DNA of 64,000 bases from contig JAQMRL010000014.1 in assembly GCA_035578175.1 (NCBI GenBank), positions 15,233,774-15,297,773 of the forward strand. Reading direction: 5' to 3'. This document shows positions 45,260 through 59,500 of this stretch, in pieces (positions within the stretch are counted from its first letter, which is position 1; each line of letters starts with the position of its first letter). This stretch comes from Catonia carolina (Eukaryota > Arthropoda > Insecta > Hemiptera > Achilidae). Made by a program: the position numbers and the translations under genes. The notes below the pieces were generated by a model, which was not told the origin of the DNA, ran no database searches, and was given only the letters and a program-made list of their open reading frames with translations.

Positions 45260-46430
45260 TTCGAAATTCTGGAAAGAGAAACATCACAGTAGTTAGCCGC
45301 TCGCTCACGGCTTTGTTAAGAGGCACGAAAGGTATTTTTATTTTTAGCTTCAACAATTTCATAGCATTTTATTACATTGCAATTAGATTTCGTTCAGCAC
45401 TGTGAATAGTTCGACTGCGTTTTCGAAAAACCGACATTTCCGGTAAAAAACCCGATAGTTTTACGGTAACAGTTGGCGTGTAATAAGAAATCCATGTTTC
45501 ATCGCCGGTAACTATTAAATTAAGGCATTCATCATCAGGGCCACCAAGAGCCAGGCCCGGCCCTAAATCTAGAGGTCTACATGCCCCCTCGCCATGGTTG
45601 GGGGGGGGGGGGGGAAGAAGTTTGTATCTCCTCCTAAAATGTTTGGAAACTAAACATTTTAAAATCAGATGTTATTTAACGTTATTTAAAAAAAACTAAA
45701 AAAAACTCCTTGAGCCCAGGCCTCCACCGGGGCCCGGGGCCCTAATTTCAGACTTGGCTGACATGGTCTCTTGGCGGCCCTGTTCATCACCATTTTCTCC
45801 GTAGCGCATCATAAATTCCAACGCAGATCCCATTCGGATTTGTTTGTGACGTTCCGATAATACGTACGGCACCCAATACACACAAACCTTTCTGAAGCCT
45901 AAATGGTCACGCTTAATGTGACCAATTTTAGCTTTTGAAACATCAGGGAAACTAAGGGCCAATTCAGACATTGTCACGCGACGATTATTTTTGATCTCTT
46001 CATCGACCTTTTTCAACAAGTCTTCGTTAATTATTGAGGGCCTCCCCGAACGTTCTACATCATGCACATTAACTTTCGTATTTCTAAACCTTTTACACCA
46101 TTTTCGAACGTTTCTTTCATTCATTACATTATCACCGTAAACAGCAACCAATTGCCTATGAATTTCGACCGGTTTAACGTTTTGATGATTTAAAAAAACG
46201 TATCACTCCACGTATTTCATAACCGGCGGCAACACAAATTATCTGATTCCTTTAAAAAGCAATGACATCAAATGTAAATAAAGATACAACAACGCGACAA
46301 TTGACAAGCAACAATGCAGTGTGTATATTACGAGACTGGCTTTCCACCACACAAGTTAGTCAACCTCAAGGCGAGAAATTTCCCAACGGTTTTTACTTTA
46401 GAAATGACCCTCGTAGGATGACAACTAGTT
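45260..46430 (-). pseudogene. Mariner transposase relic (fourth lineage) split by a hAT MITE
   Basis: On the - strand: N-terminal helix-turn-helix region (V-R-K-W-C-K-R-F-R, R-S-G-R-P-S-I, R-R-V-T-M-S-E-L-A) and R-K-V-C-V-Y-W-V-P, M-G-S-A-L-E-F. Past the MITE comes V-T-G-D-E-T-W-I-S, the first catalytic Asp. The C-terminal half decays after about 45300. A 151-codon open frame at 45696-46151 is this N-terminal half running into the MITE. Confidence 0.85.
45536..45782. mobile_element. hAT-type MITE
   Basis: CAGGGCCACCAAGAG and the complement of CAGGGCCGCCAAGAG are inverted ends. The 8-bp flanks TTCATCAT (45528-45535) and TTCATCAC (45783-45790) fit the hAT duplication length. 247 bp, GC-rich, with a 15-G run near 45600. 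Confidence 0.8.
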
Positions 46431-46919
46431 GACTAAATATATTTTTAAGACTCTAATTAATAGACCTAAGGTGTCGGATAAATGGTATAGAGGTCAGAAA
46501 AAGATATTGAAAAAACTGGAATAAACCTAGAAAATTTAATGAACCGATCCAAATTCAAAAAAAGTAATTACAGACTTTATGGGCTTCCGTAAGAGCAAAA
46601 ACAGAACACAACATGAATAGAAGAAAGAAAGAAAACCTACAGTAAACAAATGCTGAGAATGCCGACTGCAAAAAGAGCTCCCAGACACGTCAGTTTTCTC
46701 ACATGTTCAAAAATTGGGCCTATACGAGGAAAAATATATAAATCTGTCTACGTTTGAGTTCCTGACAAACGTTTTATATTTTGGTAAATCAGGCATATTA
46801 GTGTATTATTTATGAAACAATGGTTTTATTATTACATTAAAATATATAATAGCCATCAACCCCTAAATGATTACCCCTATATTGTAATATTTACAACCCC
46901 TCTGAGAATAGCAGTTTTT
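46431..46919. other. Weak LINE-like remnant
   Basis: Fragments such as F-R-K-S-K-N-R-T-Q-H are seen in one frame, but with too many stops to assign. Confidence 0.3.
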
Positions 46920-47300
46920 AAAATATTTTTTTTTTTTTTTTTTATTTATTTGGCACAATTTACAATCAGTTCTGCTTAACTTTAAGTAAATAGTTATGAC
47001 ACAATACGAACACTAGCTTGAGTAGGGAAGTGTCCAGTGACCCTTCCCTACAAATTAAAACGCAACAAAGTATTAATAAATTACTTAGTTAGGTACGAAA
47101 GTAAGGAAAACATAAAATCAGCATTTACATGGAATATAAACAAACATTGAATGATATTATGAAACAACACAAGAATAATAAAATAATTTAAACAACAACT
47201 TAACCACTAAGAACAAAGATTATTTACATTTTAACAGTACAAGAAAATTATTATTTCTTACGGAATAATAATTTAGATTTAAAATATTTAAACGGATTAC
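46920..47300 (-). mobile_element. 5'-truncated LINE 3' UTR with poly(A)
   Basis: T-run at 46927-46944 (poly(A) on the - strand), then AT-rich sequence with a hairpin-like GGGAAG..CTTCCC (47025-47050). The layout is like the 3' end of the Jockey element at 6.5 kb. No coding part. Confidence 0.55.
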
Positions 47301-47530
47301 TTTCACGACAAGCAATATAAACAGTTTCTTATTCAAATGGTTCCTTGCAACTTTGGAAACAACGGAACGACAGCGTTCCGTTTCAAAATCAGCTGTTTTT
47401 ATACCTGTCAGTAATATACACTATCTCACACACACATAATTTGGTATCAATGAATTTTTATCATTTAAAAAAATGTAATCTTTTAAACAGATTATTTCTG
47501 GATTTTTCATGAATAAATTATATTAAAAAA

Positions 47531-47596
47531 ATGGAAATGATTGTTGATAATTCTTCACTTGATTCGACCAATCTTTTAGAAGATTTTAAAATTCGG
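47531..47596 (+). CDS. Zinc-finger gene, probable first coding exon
   Basis: ATG after ATTAAAAAA, 22 codons (M-E-M-I-V-D-N-S-S-L-D-S), donor GTAAGT, phase 0 matching exon 2. Short, so the least certain exon. Confidence 0.7.
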
Positions 47597-50500
47597 GTAA
47601 GTACAGAAATGTAACTTCTATTGATTTTAATACAAACGAAAACAAAACAGTACTTATTAAATAAATTTAATTTAGTTGTAATTTGTTGACAAATTATTTT
47701 ATAATTTAAAACTAATTCTACTGATTTTTCGTTTATTTTATGTAATACTTTAGAAGATTAAAAATTAAGTTAGCAAATAGGCCCGGGGTTTTTGTTAACC
47801 TCGACGGACGTACAAAAATTATTTTGTTCATGAATTTTCCGGAAATTTTTAGGGTGTTAAGAAAAATGAGTTAGTCAAAAAAATCTATTTTTCAGGAAAT
47901 TAAAAAAATTATTTCAATGGTGTTTTAAAATATTGTTAAACAAAAATATTATCAATATTTTCATCTGTTTATTTTATGTAGAACAAATATATTTAGTTTC
48001 AACATATATGTGGAACGATCAGTAGGACTCTAAAAGACAAGACCCGGAAGGAAACGACGATTAAGTTCTATAAAACTATGGCCGTTCCAGTATTGTTATA
48101 TGGAAGCGAGTCGTGGATAACTGTGGAACGTGATAGGTCTAAGATACAGGCGGCTGAGATGAGATTCCTTCGCAGAATAAAGGGATGCACTCGAAGAGAT
48201 TTTATCAGAAGTGAAGACATCCGAAACGAACTAAATGTCTTCAACATCCTAGAAAGGGCTGAGGAATACAAGGAGGAATGGAGGAATCATCTTGGCAGGA
48301 TGGATCAGAGGAGGATTCCCAAGACGATAATGTCTTACGTGCCAGAAGGTAGAAGGGATGTGGGTCGGCCGAAGAAAAGATGGAATTAAGATTTTTGTGA
48401 AACCGGAACAGGCTTTAAGCCTAATCCTTGTTGGAAAGAAGAAGAAAAAAGACAAATATATAAAATATAAATAATTTTTCATTTCCCGCGTAGGTCTCGC
48501 CTGTACCTGTTGGATACAAAAGTGAAAGGATATTAATAATTTATTTTTCGTTTTTGACTGCTTCAAACATTTATGGAAGCCCACACTTTCAGAATTCTTT
48601 CACTGTAAACTTTTCTCCTTGCTTGTGATCATCCCCCGCAGAAATGTTTAAAGAATAATCCCAGTAGAAAATTTAATGATTGAACATAAAACAAAGAAAA
48701 TTTTGAAAAAATATAGAAAACTGACCACTTGAACTTCCATGTTAAGTAAAGATTTGTAATAAATCATTGTCATTTAAATAAACATTGCATAACTTTTCTG
48801 GCTGAAGATATAGTCTTCATCATTTTTGAAGCTGTTTGACCCTTTGCCATCTACTGTTTCAACTGTACCTTAGTTTCTTGATTGTATTTATGTATATTGA
48901 CGTCAAAATTTAATTATTGACTTAAATATATTGCTTAAACTGGACAGAACTTTGGAAATATTTATGTGAATGTATTTTTTTTCTTGATTGACCTAACCTA
49001 TTTCTTCAGTATGACAAATATATTCTTTTGAGATGCACACAGCCTTAATTTGAAAGTTGTTAAGGACCATTTGATCTGCTTTTGTTCCCACTACCGATGT
49101 TATTGTTAGTGGTTACAGTTTTTGGCTTGTCCTGAATCCAACAAAATAGCCCAAAATTTTTATATGGAAAATGATGTTGAAGAGTCCCCATACACATTGT
49201 CTATCACAGCTATAATTTACATACAAGTATTGTCTTTCAAATGCACGAATTTACAGGATGCATTCTAAGGGTAAGCGCACAGTAAATGCTGGTCGCTGGT
49301 ACTGATTCAGAGTGGCGAACGCGCATAGTGGGAGCATGTAACTACGCGCTTTACCTTCATACTACTGAAGGTAGTATGAAGGTATTATGAAGGTAGTATG
49401 ACGGTATTCAACATGAGTTCCAGTGGCAGCAGTTATGATGAATTATTCATAATGGAAAACACTTATACAAAATTTTTATCTTTTAAAGATGATACCGTTA
49501 GTAACATTAATAGGAACAGAAAATTGTTTGGCATAATCATCTTTTTCCGCAATTAAAAAAAGATAGAGACAGGTTTTTTTAAATGCATGATAATGACTCT
49601 GGAATCATTTAATTTAATATTGTCTAAAGTAGAACTCGTTTTCAAAAAAAAAAAACAATGGTGCAACTTGCACAAGCAACCAATATTACCGGAAGGAAGA
49701 TTTGTGATTACTTTGAACATTTTAAACGTATTTTGAACTGTTTGACTACTGATATTCAATATTATAAAGCATTATTTGGCCAGTAATAATCCTTTAAAGT
49801 TAGTTTTATAAACTTATGGTAAAAATTAATTAACAAGTTGTTATTATTTATGAATTCGTATTATACGATGCCAAGTACATTTAGCAACATGCCAGCAAGC
49901 AGCAGGCAGGTTTATTCAAAACAAACTAGTGAGCTGATATGCGCAGATGACCAGCACGCAGCTTTCTCCACCAGCGTTTACTGTGAGACGTCCGATTAAA
50001 ATGTAATGGCCTATTCCTACTAGCAGGCTCCCGCTTGTAAGCAACCAGCAACCTGCGATCAGCGTTCACTGTGCGCTTACCCTAAAAGTGGAAAACTTGC
50101 TGACAGCTTTGTGCAAAACACAAGAAGAGTATTTTGAAGAATTTTAAAACTCTTTAGAAATATCTTATTTATAGCTTCAATATGGATATTTATTGGACGG
50201 GTCAGTACAGTTGTAAATTTTTGTTCAATGCTTACTTTAGATGCAATTTCTGTGTCCTGTAAACACCTGCATTAAAAATTGGTCCATGTTATGTGTAGAG
50301 TTTTAATTGGGTAGTTTGAAAATAAATGTGCAGGATATTATGGATCGTGTTTTCACCAGATATACATGTTTTCAGACTCCCTGAACCCAAAAAAAAAATA
50401 TGGTTTTAGCGTTTGGTCTGTGTGTGAATAAAATATCTCAAGAACGGAACATCGTACGAAGTTGAAACTTGAAACTGATAGGTACCACTAGAGGACCCAA

Positions 50501-53500
50501 CTCGAACATTTTTATCAAAATCAGTCAACCAGAAGTAGTAGTTTAATTGTATAATTTTTTAAGGTTTTCAAAAGTTTCTCAAAAACTGTTCCTACAATTT
50601 TCTTTTAAAATCACCTCGTTTACTACATTTGTTATGCTCTACATGATAGGGTAAGCGGAATTCTGCTGAAATTCTTGGGGAGGCTGTGCTCTCGTAGAAA
50701 AAAATGATTTTTTGAAGATTGCATCCTTAATATGCATTTTTGGGCATAAGTGTATATAATTAAAGTTGTACAAAACCTACAACTTTTATTATAAACATTT
50801 CTTGTTTATTGCTTAGTTAAGCGGTAATTAGTGATTTTCTGTTTTTTTTTTTATGAAAATCTGTAAAAAAATGGATTTTTTAAGATTTCGGCTGTAGTGT
50901 GCATTTTATGACAAAAGTGTATATAATCAAATTTATAAAGAATTAAAAAAACTACAACTTTTATTTCAAGCGTTTTTCTCCAGTGATTTTCCGTATTATT
51001 AAGCCAAACTAAGGTTGGTTTACATTTTGCATCATTCAGTCATGATTAAAATTAGGTTATGTTTTTTGAAGTTAGTTTTTTTTTATTTTTAACGTTTTCT
51101 TACTAATGTTAGGTTATAGTGTTTATTATTTGCATTGGGCAAGAGAAAGTCGTACGAGTGTTTCACACCAGATTTTTTTGTTAAGGTCGAGGAAGCAATG
51201 GGGTTAGTCGCAAGAATGAACGCAGAAGATACGATAGAAGCAGTTCATTATTGGAACTCCTTTTCAGAACGTTTACAACAGTTAGTGTATCACACAGCTG
51301 AAGCAGCTGAAATTGAAGCTATAGAAGCTATGGCTCTTGATTTAGAACAAGATTCTGAACGATCTAGTAATGTCGCATCTGACTCAGCAGTTTTGCCGAA
51401 TGGAATTAATATTACTACAAACGCTGATCCTTCAAGTATTGATCAAGATAGTCAATCGTCAACTGTTACAGGTATAAACACGATCTTACGTATCAATTTT
51501 AGTTGTTTCAGTTAACTTTGGAGTACAACAATGTTGTTGTTTTGGTCATCATTCGAAAGACTGGTTTGACTTTACTAAGTAAAGTGAGGAGTGAGATTTT
51601 TTACCATTGCCTTCTCACTGAATGGAAAAGTTTGCTTATCAGCATGCCAGGCCCTCTGAAAAGCATCTACTTTCCACCCTGCAAATGACACCTTTATTTC
51701 ATTCACCACAGAGTCTGGCTCTATAATGATGAAATTCATTAATCTCAGACAAGATAACTGTGAGTAGTGTCTTTTACTTCTCTACCTCTTCTGTAGTAGC
51801 AGAAGTATTGTGCAGTAGCAAGAGTAATTTAGAAGAAATGGGAAATGCAAAAGTAGTCAATGAAAACATACAAGAAGTTTGGGGATTCTGCTATGTAGAG
51901 AGTAACATAACTAAAGATAATAGAACCACAAATAATATCTAAAGTAGGATTGTTCAAGCAAGGCCCTTTAAAATGAAAAACACTTTACTGACTACAAACA
52001 TTGATTTACAGGTTAAGAAAAATTTCTTAAAATACTGTGTTTAGAGTGTAGCATTATACCGGAGTTAAATGCGAGTAATAGGAGCTGTAGAAAGGCAGAG
52101 GATAGAAGCTTTTGAAAGGTGGTTTTATAGGAAAATGTTACAGATTTGGTGGGTGGACAAAAGTAATTTAGAGGTTCTTAGGTGAGTGGATGAAACTGAA
52201 GTATATGGAAACATCATAGAAGAAGGGATAGGCTAGTGGAGTATATCTTAAGAATCCAGGTATTGGTCTATCAATAATGGAGGGTAATATTGAGGGAGTG
52301 AACTGTAGAGGGAAGCAAATGTTAGAATATTTAAAACAAATTACTGTACAAAAGATGTTGGGCGCTACATGTATGTAGATATGAAACGAGGAAGCAGCAG
52401 CTTGGAGAAATGCATCAAACCAGTCAAAAGACTGATGACAAAAAATTGTCTTTTATTCTTACATGCTTCAGTCATATAATTGACTAAATGTGTTATAAGA
52501 AACAGAATTATTTTTTGTACCCATGAATATAATTATACACTCATGCAAATAATTTAACACTCCATCTGCCTGTTATGAACTAAACAATAATGTTATTAAA
52601 TTTATTTATTTTAAATATTTCCAGTTGTTATTGTTCAAACCAGCCGAAAGGCGGGTTAGAACCTGCAGAGGTTCAAGTACTAAGTAAAACAAGGAGTGAG
52701 GTTGTTTACCACTGCCTTCCTCACTGAGTAGAAAATTACGCTTATCAGCATGCCGGGCCTTCTGAAAAGCACATTTTTCCACTCTGTAAATGACACCTTC
52801 ACTTCATTCACCACAGGGTCTGGCTGTATAATAAAATTCATTACTTTCAGAGGCGATACCTCTGATTAGTGTCTTTTACACCTCTACTACCTCTTCTGTT
52901 CTTAAATGATTCAGTCATTTAATTGGCTGACCATGTGATAAGAAACAGAGCTATTTATTTTAGCCCTGCAACAGACAGATTGAGTGTAAATAATTTGACA
53001 CTTCACCTGTCTGTTATGGGCAGATTTCCAGTTATGTAGTTAATTCAATAATTTCTAAAAAATATAATTATGTTAATGAGTGTGAAATAAAGATTTGTCT
53101 TTATTTGGAGATTAACTGATAAGAAGGTTATAAAATTGTATGTTTGTTAAAGAAAAGTGGAAAAAAATTGAATCTAGGATCTTCCATTTTGAAGTCCATT
53201 ATTCTTCTAAAAAGCAACCAGTTTTAAAGATTCTGACAAATTTGGTCAGAGGAACTTCTTCCCAGTAGTCATGGGACGGCACAGTAAAATAGGTGAGCTA
53301 GCACACCCCGCTTTGCACACTTAAGTGAACGGCACAGAGCGTGCCGTACAATTGAACAATGAGACAGGGTGAACTGTGGCAGTGAGCTAATAGATTCTAA
53401 TATGTACAGCACTGAGCTGAGCTATGTGAGTAAACAGACAGTAAGTCGAGCCGAGTGTGACTTTTGCTCACTCCTTCGCACACAGCACGTTGTGTTTGCG

Positions 53501-56500
53501 CGTGCGTCAAAATGAACGTTCATGCATCCCTTTCCACAAACAAATTTTTGTCATGTGTCTATCTTTGTTTCGTACGCATATGATAAAATAGTTACAGTAC
53601 AGTACAATGGTATTTTACAACCGCTTGTCTCAGGTTTGTTGTATAGGGTGATTCAAAAAGAGCGCCGGTTTTGATATATCAAATTAAGAGATTTATTTTA
53701 TTGAAAAACTGAAAATAAATACATCAACAAGTTCATCTTACGTTCCGATTTCATGTATGAAAAATGATGTCATGCATTGTCCTCCTCTACTGCGCTGGCA
53801 CGCATCAACTCTGTCCATGAAATTGGATATTACTACACGACAAGTTTCGACTTCCATTTGCCCGATAACCCGTCGAATTTCCTCCTTCAAGTCATTGATG
53901 TTTCGGGGTTTATTGGCATACACCAATGACTTCAGATGACCCCAAAGATGAAAGTCACAAGGCGTCAAGTCACACGACCTTGGTGGCCATTGATGGTCGG
54001 AATTACGAGAAATGATGCGATCCTGGAACCGTTCACGGAGCAACAACATTGTTTCTCGTGCAGAAACTGAATTTTATACGGGTGATATTGGAGATCGTAC
54101 CGAAGAATTCTCCGTACAGAAGAACATCGTAAACCCAATTGTTGAGAACGGCGACGTATTGATTTTGCTGGGCTAACAGCCACACTGTCACGAACCAACG
54201 CAACGTTCTGCTCAGTTCGGCCAGAACGACGGCCAGAACTTTTAAGGTCGACTGTTGAACCCGTCTCAAAAAACTTTTTCATGAGCCTGCAAACTGTTGA
54301 TTCATTCGGTGCTTCATTACATCCTAGAGTACCGCGAAGTCACCTGACAGTAGCCGCATAACTCTCTCCACTCTGGTAAAATGTTTTGACGATTAACACT
54401 CGTTGTGCAATAGTAAACTTCTCCATGGTTAGACACAGACTGCGAGAGTACTACACTGCGAACAAGAGAAACTACAACTGAATCGTCAATCGGAATGTTC
54501 TCCGAAATAGAAATGAGGTCTAACAATGTTGCCAACCGATAAACAAAAATTTACCAGCCGTTTAAAAACCGGCGCTCTTTTTGAATCACCCGTTAGTATA
54601 AAAGAATAATGACCCCCTCTCCACACCCGTCTCCTGCACCCTCACAAACACAGAGGCAGAGTTTGATACGATATGTATACTTGCCATGCAGCGTTTAGGT
54701 AGCCCTTGCTATAATGCGACTAGAGAAAAGTGGTTTAGTCATGGAGGGGATGTACAAGTCATTTCTGTGTGGAAAGCGTGCTGCGTGGGGATAAACGCTC
54801 GGTGTGCTGGTCGTTCAAAATAAAAAGGGTGGTAGCTCACCACTCAGTTAAAAGAGCTTGTTCTTTTGTGCGACTCGCTCATGAGCGTCACATCACAACT
54901 TCCTAGACAATATCTGTTGCTTTTCAATGGTGATAGAAAGACATAAATATTCAGGGAATCTGCAGAATAAACTCAAGTTATGAAAACACTTATTCATAAA
55001 TACAGTTTAATTTTTTTTCAGAGAAGAAATTTTTCGATATTCAAAATGGAGTGGATAGTCTTTTATCAAATGGTGTTCTAGATTCACCCATAAATATGGA
55101 ACATAATGTAATTGGTGTAATCGGAATTGAAGAACATGTGAATTGTAACAGTTTAGAGGTTTCTGTAAATAATAATAACAATAACAATAATACTGAAGAA
55201 TCACGGAATAATGTCAGCTGTAACAACTGCGATAAGAATACTTCAAATGACAGTGACAAAACAGGTAAGTGCCTATTGAATGTGTTTTAAACAAAGTGCG
55301 AGTACTTCAACTCTGCTTTAAACCCTTGGAGTTTGAAATGATTTCCTCTGATTTGTACTTCTCATAATGCTAGCATCATAAGATTTGCTTATATCGAAGG
55401 ATTTTGTTAGACAAATTTCTAGTTTAACAAATTTTATGAATATGGGAATAGAAACCCCAATCCACAAAAAAATAATCAGGACTATTTTACATGAGTACGA
55501 GATGTGGCTATTGAATAACGAGACTGACGTAAAAAAATTTATTTTTATTTTATACATAACAACTTATTGTCACCTTCAATATACACTCCTTCTCTATCCC
55601 TATAACACTCCTTGCGAATTTTCCATTGTTGGAAACAGTGCTGGAAGTCATCATCTGTCAGCTCCTTCAGGACACGTGCCGCTTTCTCTTTTACAGCTTC
55701 CACAGAATCAAATCTTGTCCCTTTTAATGCAGATTTCACCCTATTGAACAGGTAGAAGATAATAACATGTGATGAAACGTGGTTTTTTACTTATGATTTG
55801 CAAACAAAGCGTCAATCCATGCACTGGAAGAGCTGAACTTCACCGAGAGCCAAAAAAGCTTAAATGAGCAAGTCAAAATTTAAAGCAATGATGATTGTTT
55901 TTTTTTATATCCATGGGATTGTGTACCCTTTACTGGGTTCCTGAAGGTTAAACCGTTAATCAATATTACTACCTTGAGGTACTTTCTAAACTACGTCAAA
56001 GAGTAAAGAAAAATCGGCCCGAAATGTGGACGGACAAATCATGGGTTCTCCACCAAGACAATGCGCCAGCTCATTCCGCGTTATCTGTCAAGAGGTTCCT
56101 AGCCAAGTACAGCATCTCAGTGTTAGAACATCCACCTTATTCACCAGATCTTGCACTATGTGACTTCTACCTGTTCCCTAAGGTGAAATCTGCATTAAAA
56201 GGGACAAGATTTGAGTCTGTGTAAGCTGTAAAAGCGGCACGTGTCCTGAAGGAGATGACAGAAGATGACTTCCAGCACTGTTTCCAACAATGAAAAATTC
56301 GCATAGATCGTTGTAAAGATAGAGAAGGAGTGTATATTGAAAGTGACAATAAGTGATTATGCATAAAATTAAAATAAAATATTTTACGTCAGTCTCGTTA
56401 TTTAATAGCCACACCTCCTATGTCACGTTTAAGTATTGTTGGCATTTTATGTTTTGTGTTGGATTTGCTTAAAAATGATGTAATATAAACGATTTTCAAA

Positions 56501-59500
56501 GGACTTAATCTTATCCCTTATTTACTAATATGAATTATTTAAGCCTTTTAAATTTATAAAGAAATCGTATGGTTTCTTTTATGTTTACACGTGAACATGA
56601 AATCGTTTGTATCAATAATTCCTTTCTATAATTTTTTCATTTCTGATAAACCACTGATTCGATTGTCATACAATTTTCGTAACACAAAATAAAAATGTAA
56701 ATCCAGTTTAATAAAGGAGTAAAAAAATAACTTATATCGCTTAAAGCATCCTGCAGTAATCTGTTATTATAAGAATTAAAGTAGAAGGTAATAACATGTA
56801 ATGAAACGTGGTTTTTTACTTATGATCCGGGTAACGAAGCACCAATCCATGCACTGGAAGTGCCGAACTTCACCGAGAATCAAAAAAGCTTAAATGAGCA
56901 AGTCAAAATTTAAAGCAATGATGATTGTTTTTTTTTTATATCCATGGGATTGTGTACCTTCACTGGGTTGCTGAAGGTCAAATAATTGATCAATATTACT
57001 ACCTTGAGGTACTTTCTAAAATATGTCAAAAAGTAAGGAAAAACGCCCCGAAATGTGGAAGGACAAATCATGGGTTCTCCACCAAAACAAGCTCATTCCA
57101 TGTTATCTGTCAAGAGGTTTTCCGACCGAATAATCATGCTCAGAATAAAGTCATGACCGGTTAATATTAATTTGAATTCAGGTGTATGCACCAACGGCGG
57201 ATAAAAGTGAGGGACATTATAGAGGATTTCTACAGGGAGTTAGAATCCGCCCTTGGATACACAAAACCACACGAAGTCAATATTGTGATGGGAGACTGTA
57301 ATGCGAAAGTTGGATCCCAGGAAGTAAAGGACATAGTTGGGCGCTATGGCTTGGGAGATAGAAATGAAAGGGGTGACAGACTCATACAATTCTGTCAGGA
57401 AAACAACCTGACAATATTAAACACATACTTCAAACTTCCGCCTAGGAGGCTGTTATACCTTGGAAATCACCTCAGGATAACAAGGAAGGAAACATCATCA
57501 TCAGGAATCAGATAGATTATATCATGGTCAATAAAAGGTTCAGAAATAGTTTCACGGAAGTTAAGACATACCCAAGCGCTGATGCCTGCACCGATCATAA
57601 TCTCCTCATGGGGTCAATGAAAATCAGACTCAAGAAAAGTGAAAAAAGCGAAGATTCAGCCTAGACTTGACGTCAGAAGACTGAAGAGTTCGGGAACTAA
57701 GGAGGTTATGACGAAAGGATATCAATGAAAGGCTACATAATGTCAATAAAAACACTGATGCAGAGACCTTATGGAGAGAATTGAAAAACCAAGTAGTGGA
57801 ATCTTCAAACGGTCATCTGAGGGTGACAGGAAGAGAGAGAAGAGTGGAATGGATGAATGATGAGATGCTGGGCCTGATGGATGAGAGACGAGAATGGAAG
57901 GGCAGAGACATGGCAGAATATAAAAGGATACATAAGGAAATACAAAGGAAGATAAAGACTGCAAAAGAGAAATGGCTGAGAGGGAAATGTGAGGAGATTG
58001 AGGAACTGGATAGAAGATATGATTTGTTCAATATGCACAAGAAGATAAGGGAAATGACTGGAACAGCATATAAATCTCATCCTAATGTATTATCGGATGG
58101 AAATAAGATAATTTTTGAGACAAAAGATAAAGTAAAGCTTTGGGGAGAATATGTCAAAAAGCTTTTTGAAGATGAAGAAAGGCCATCACACGAGGAACAA
58201 ACAGCGGCTTGACTCAGGACCTGAAATATTGAAGGAGGAGGTTCTTAAAGTGGTACAAGAGGCGAAGGTGGGAAAGGCACCTGGACCAGATGATATTCAC
58301 ACTGAAGTTTTGAAGCTCATAGATGAGGAAAAACTAGGTGTAATAACCGCACTGTTTAATATTATATATTCCACTGGACATATACCAAAGGAATGGTTGA
58401 AGTCAACATTTGTGACTATTCCAAAAAAGCTGAATGCAAGATTATGTAGAGATCACCGCACAATAAGTCTAATAAGCAATGTATTGAAACTATTCCTAAA
58501 AATTATTCATAAACGGGTGTATGGAAAATGTGAGGAGTATATCAGTGAAACACAGTTCGGATTCAGAAATGGTCTGGGCACTAGAGACGCCCTATTCTGT
58601 TTACAAGTTCTTGTGCAAAGATGTATGGACATGAGCAAAGATGTATATATAGCATTCATCGACTATGAAAAAGCGTTCGATCGAATAAAGCATCACAAAC
58701 TTATACATGTCCTGAGGAAAGTAGGACTGGATGACAAGGACATAAGGATTATAGCAAACCTGTATTGGCATCAAACGGCCAAGGTCAGAGTAGATGGTGA
58801 AATCACAGAAGACATGGAGATAAAAAGAGGTGTGAGACAGGGTTGTGTGCTATCACCAACACTTTTTAACATCTGCTCGGAGGAAATTTTAGCGGAAGCT
58901 CTGAATGAAAGTCAGGAAGGCATTGTAATTAATGGGGAGGTAATAAATAATATACGCTATGCAGATGATACCGCTTTGCTGGCCGACTCGATGGAAGGTT
59001 TGCAAATCCTTTTGTCCAAAGTATACACCGCCAGTAAGGATATGGGTCTGAGTATGAACGTTTCAAAGACCAAATATATGGTAATTTCGAAAGCGCCGCT
59101 GATAAACAACATACAAATTAAGCTTAACAATGCGACTATAGAAAGGGTATTGCAATATAAATATCTGGGGTGTTGGATGAATGATAAATGGGATTTGTCT
59201 CAGGAGATAAGGGTGAGGATAGAGACCACTCGTAGCGCATTCTGCAGAATGAGACCAGTGCTGAGCAACCGTAACATCAACCTTAAAATTAGAATTCGAA
59301 TGGCGCAGTGTTATGTGTTCTCTGTTCTCCTTTATGGTTTGGAGGGATGGACGTTGACAAAGGTCCTGAGTAACAAGCTGGAAGCCTTCGAATTATGGGT
59401 ATATAGACGGATATTGCGGATCTCATGGAGAGAAAGAGTAAGAAATACGGAAGTGTTGGAAAGAATTGGTAAACAGATGGAGATCTTACACAAGATTAAG

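Noticed and set aside
45696..46151. Single intact 151-residue gene
   Set aside because: Its first 120 residues are the N-terminal half of a mariner transposase and the last 30 or so read into a hAT MITE.
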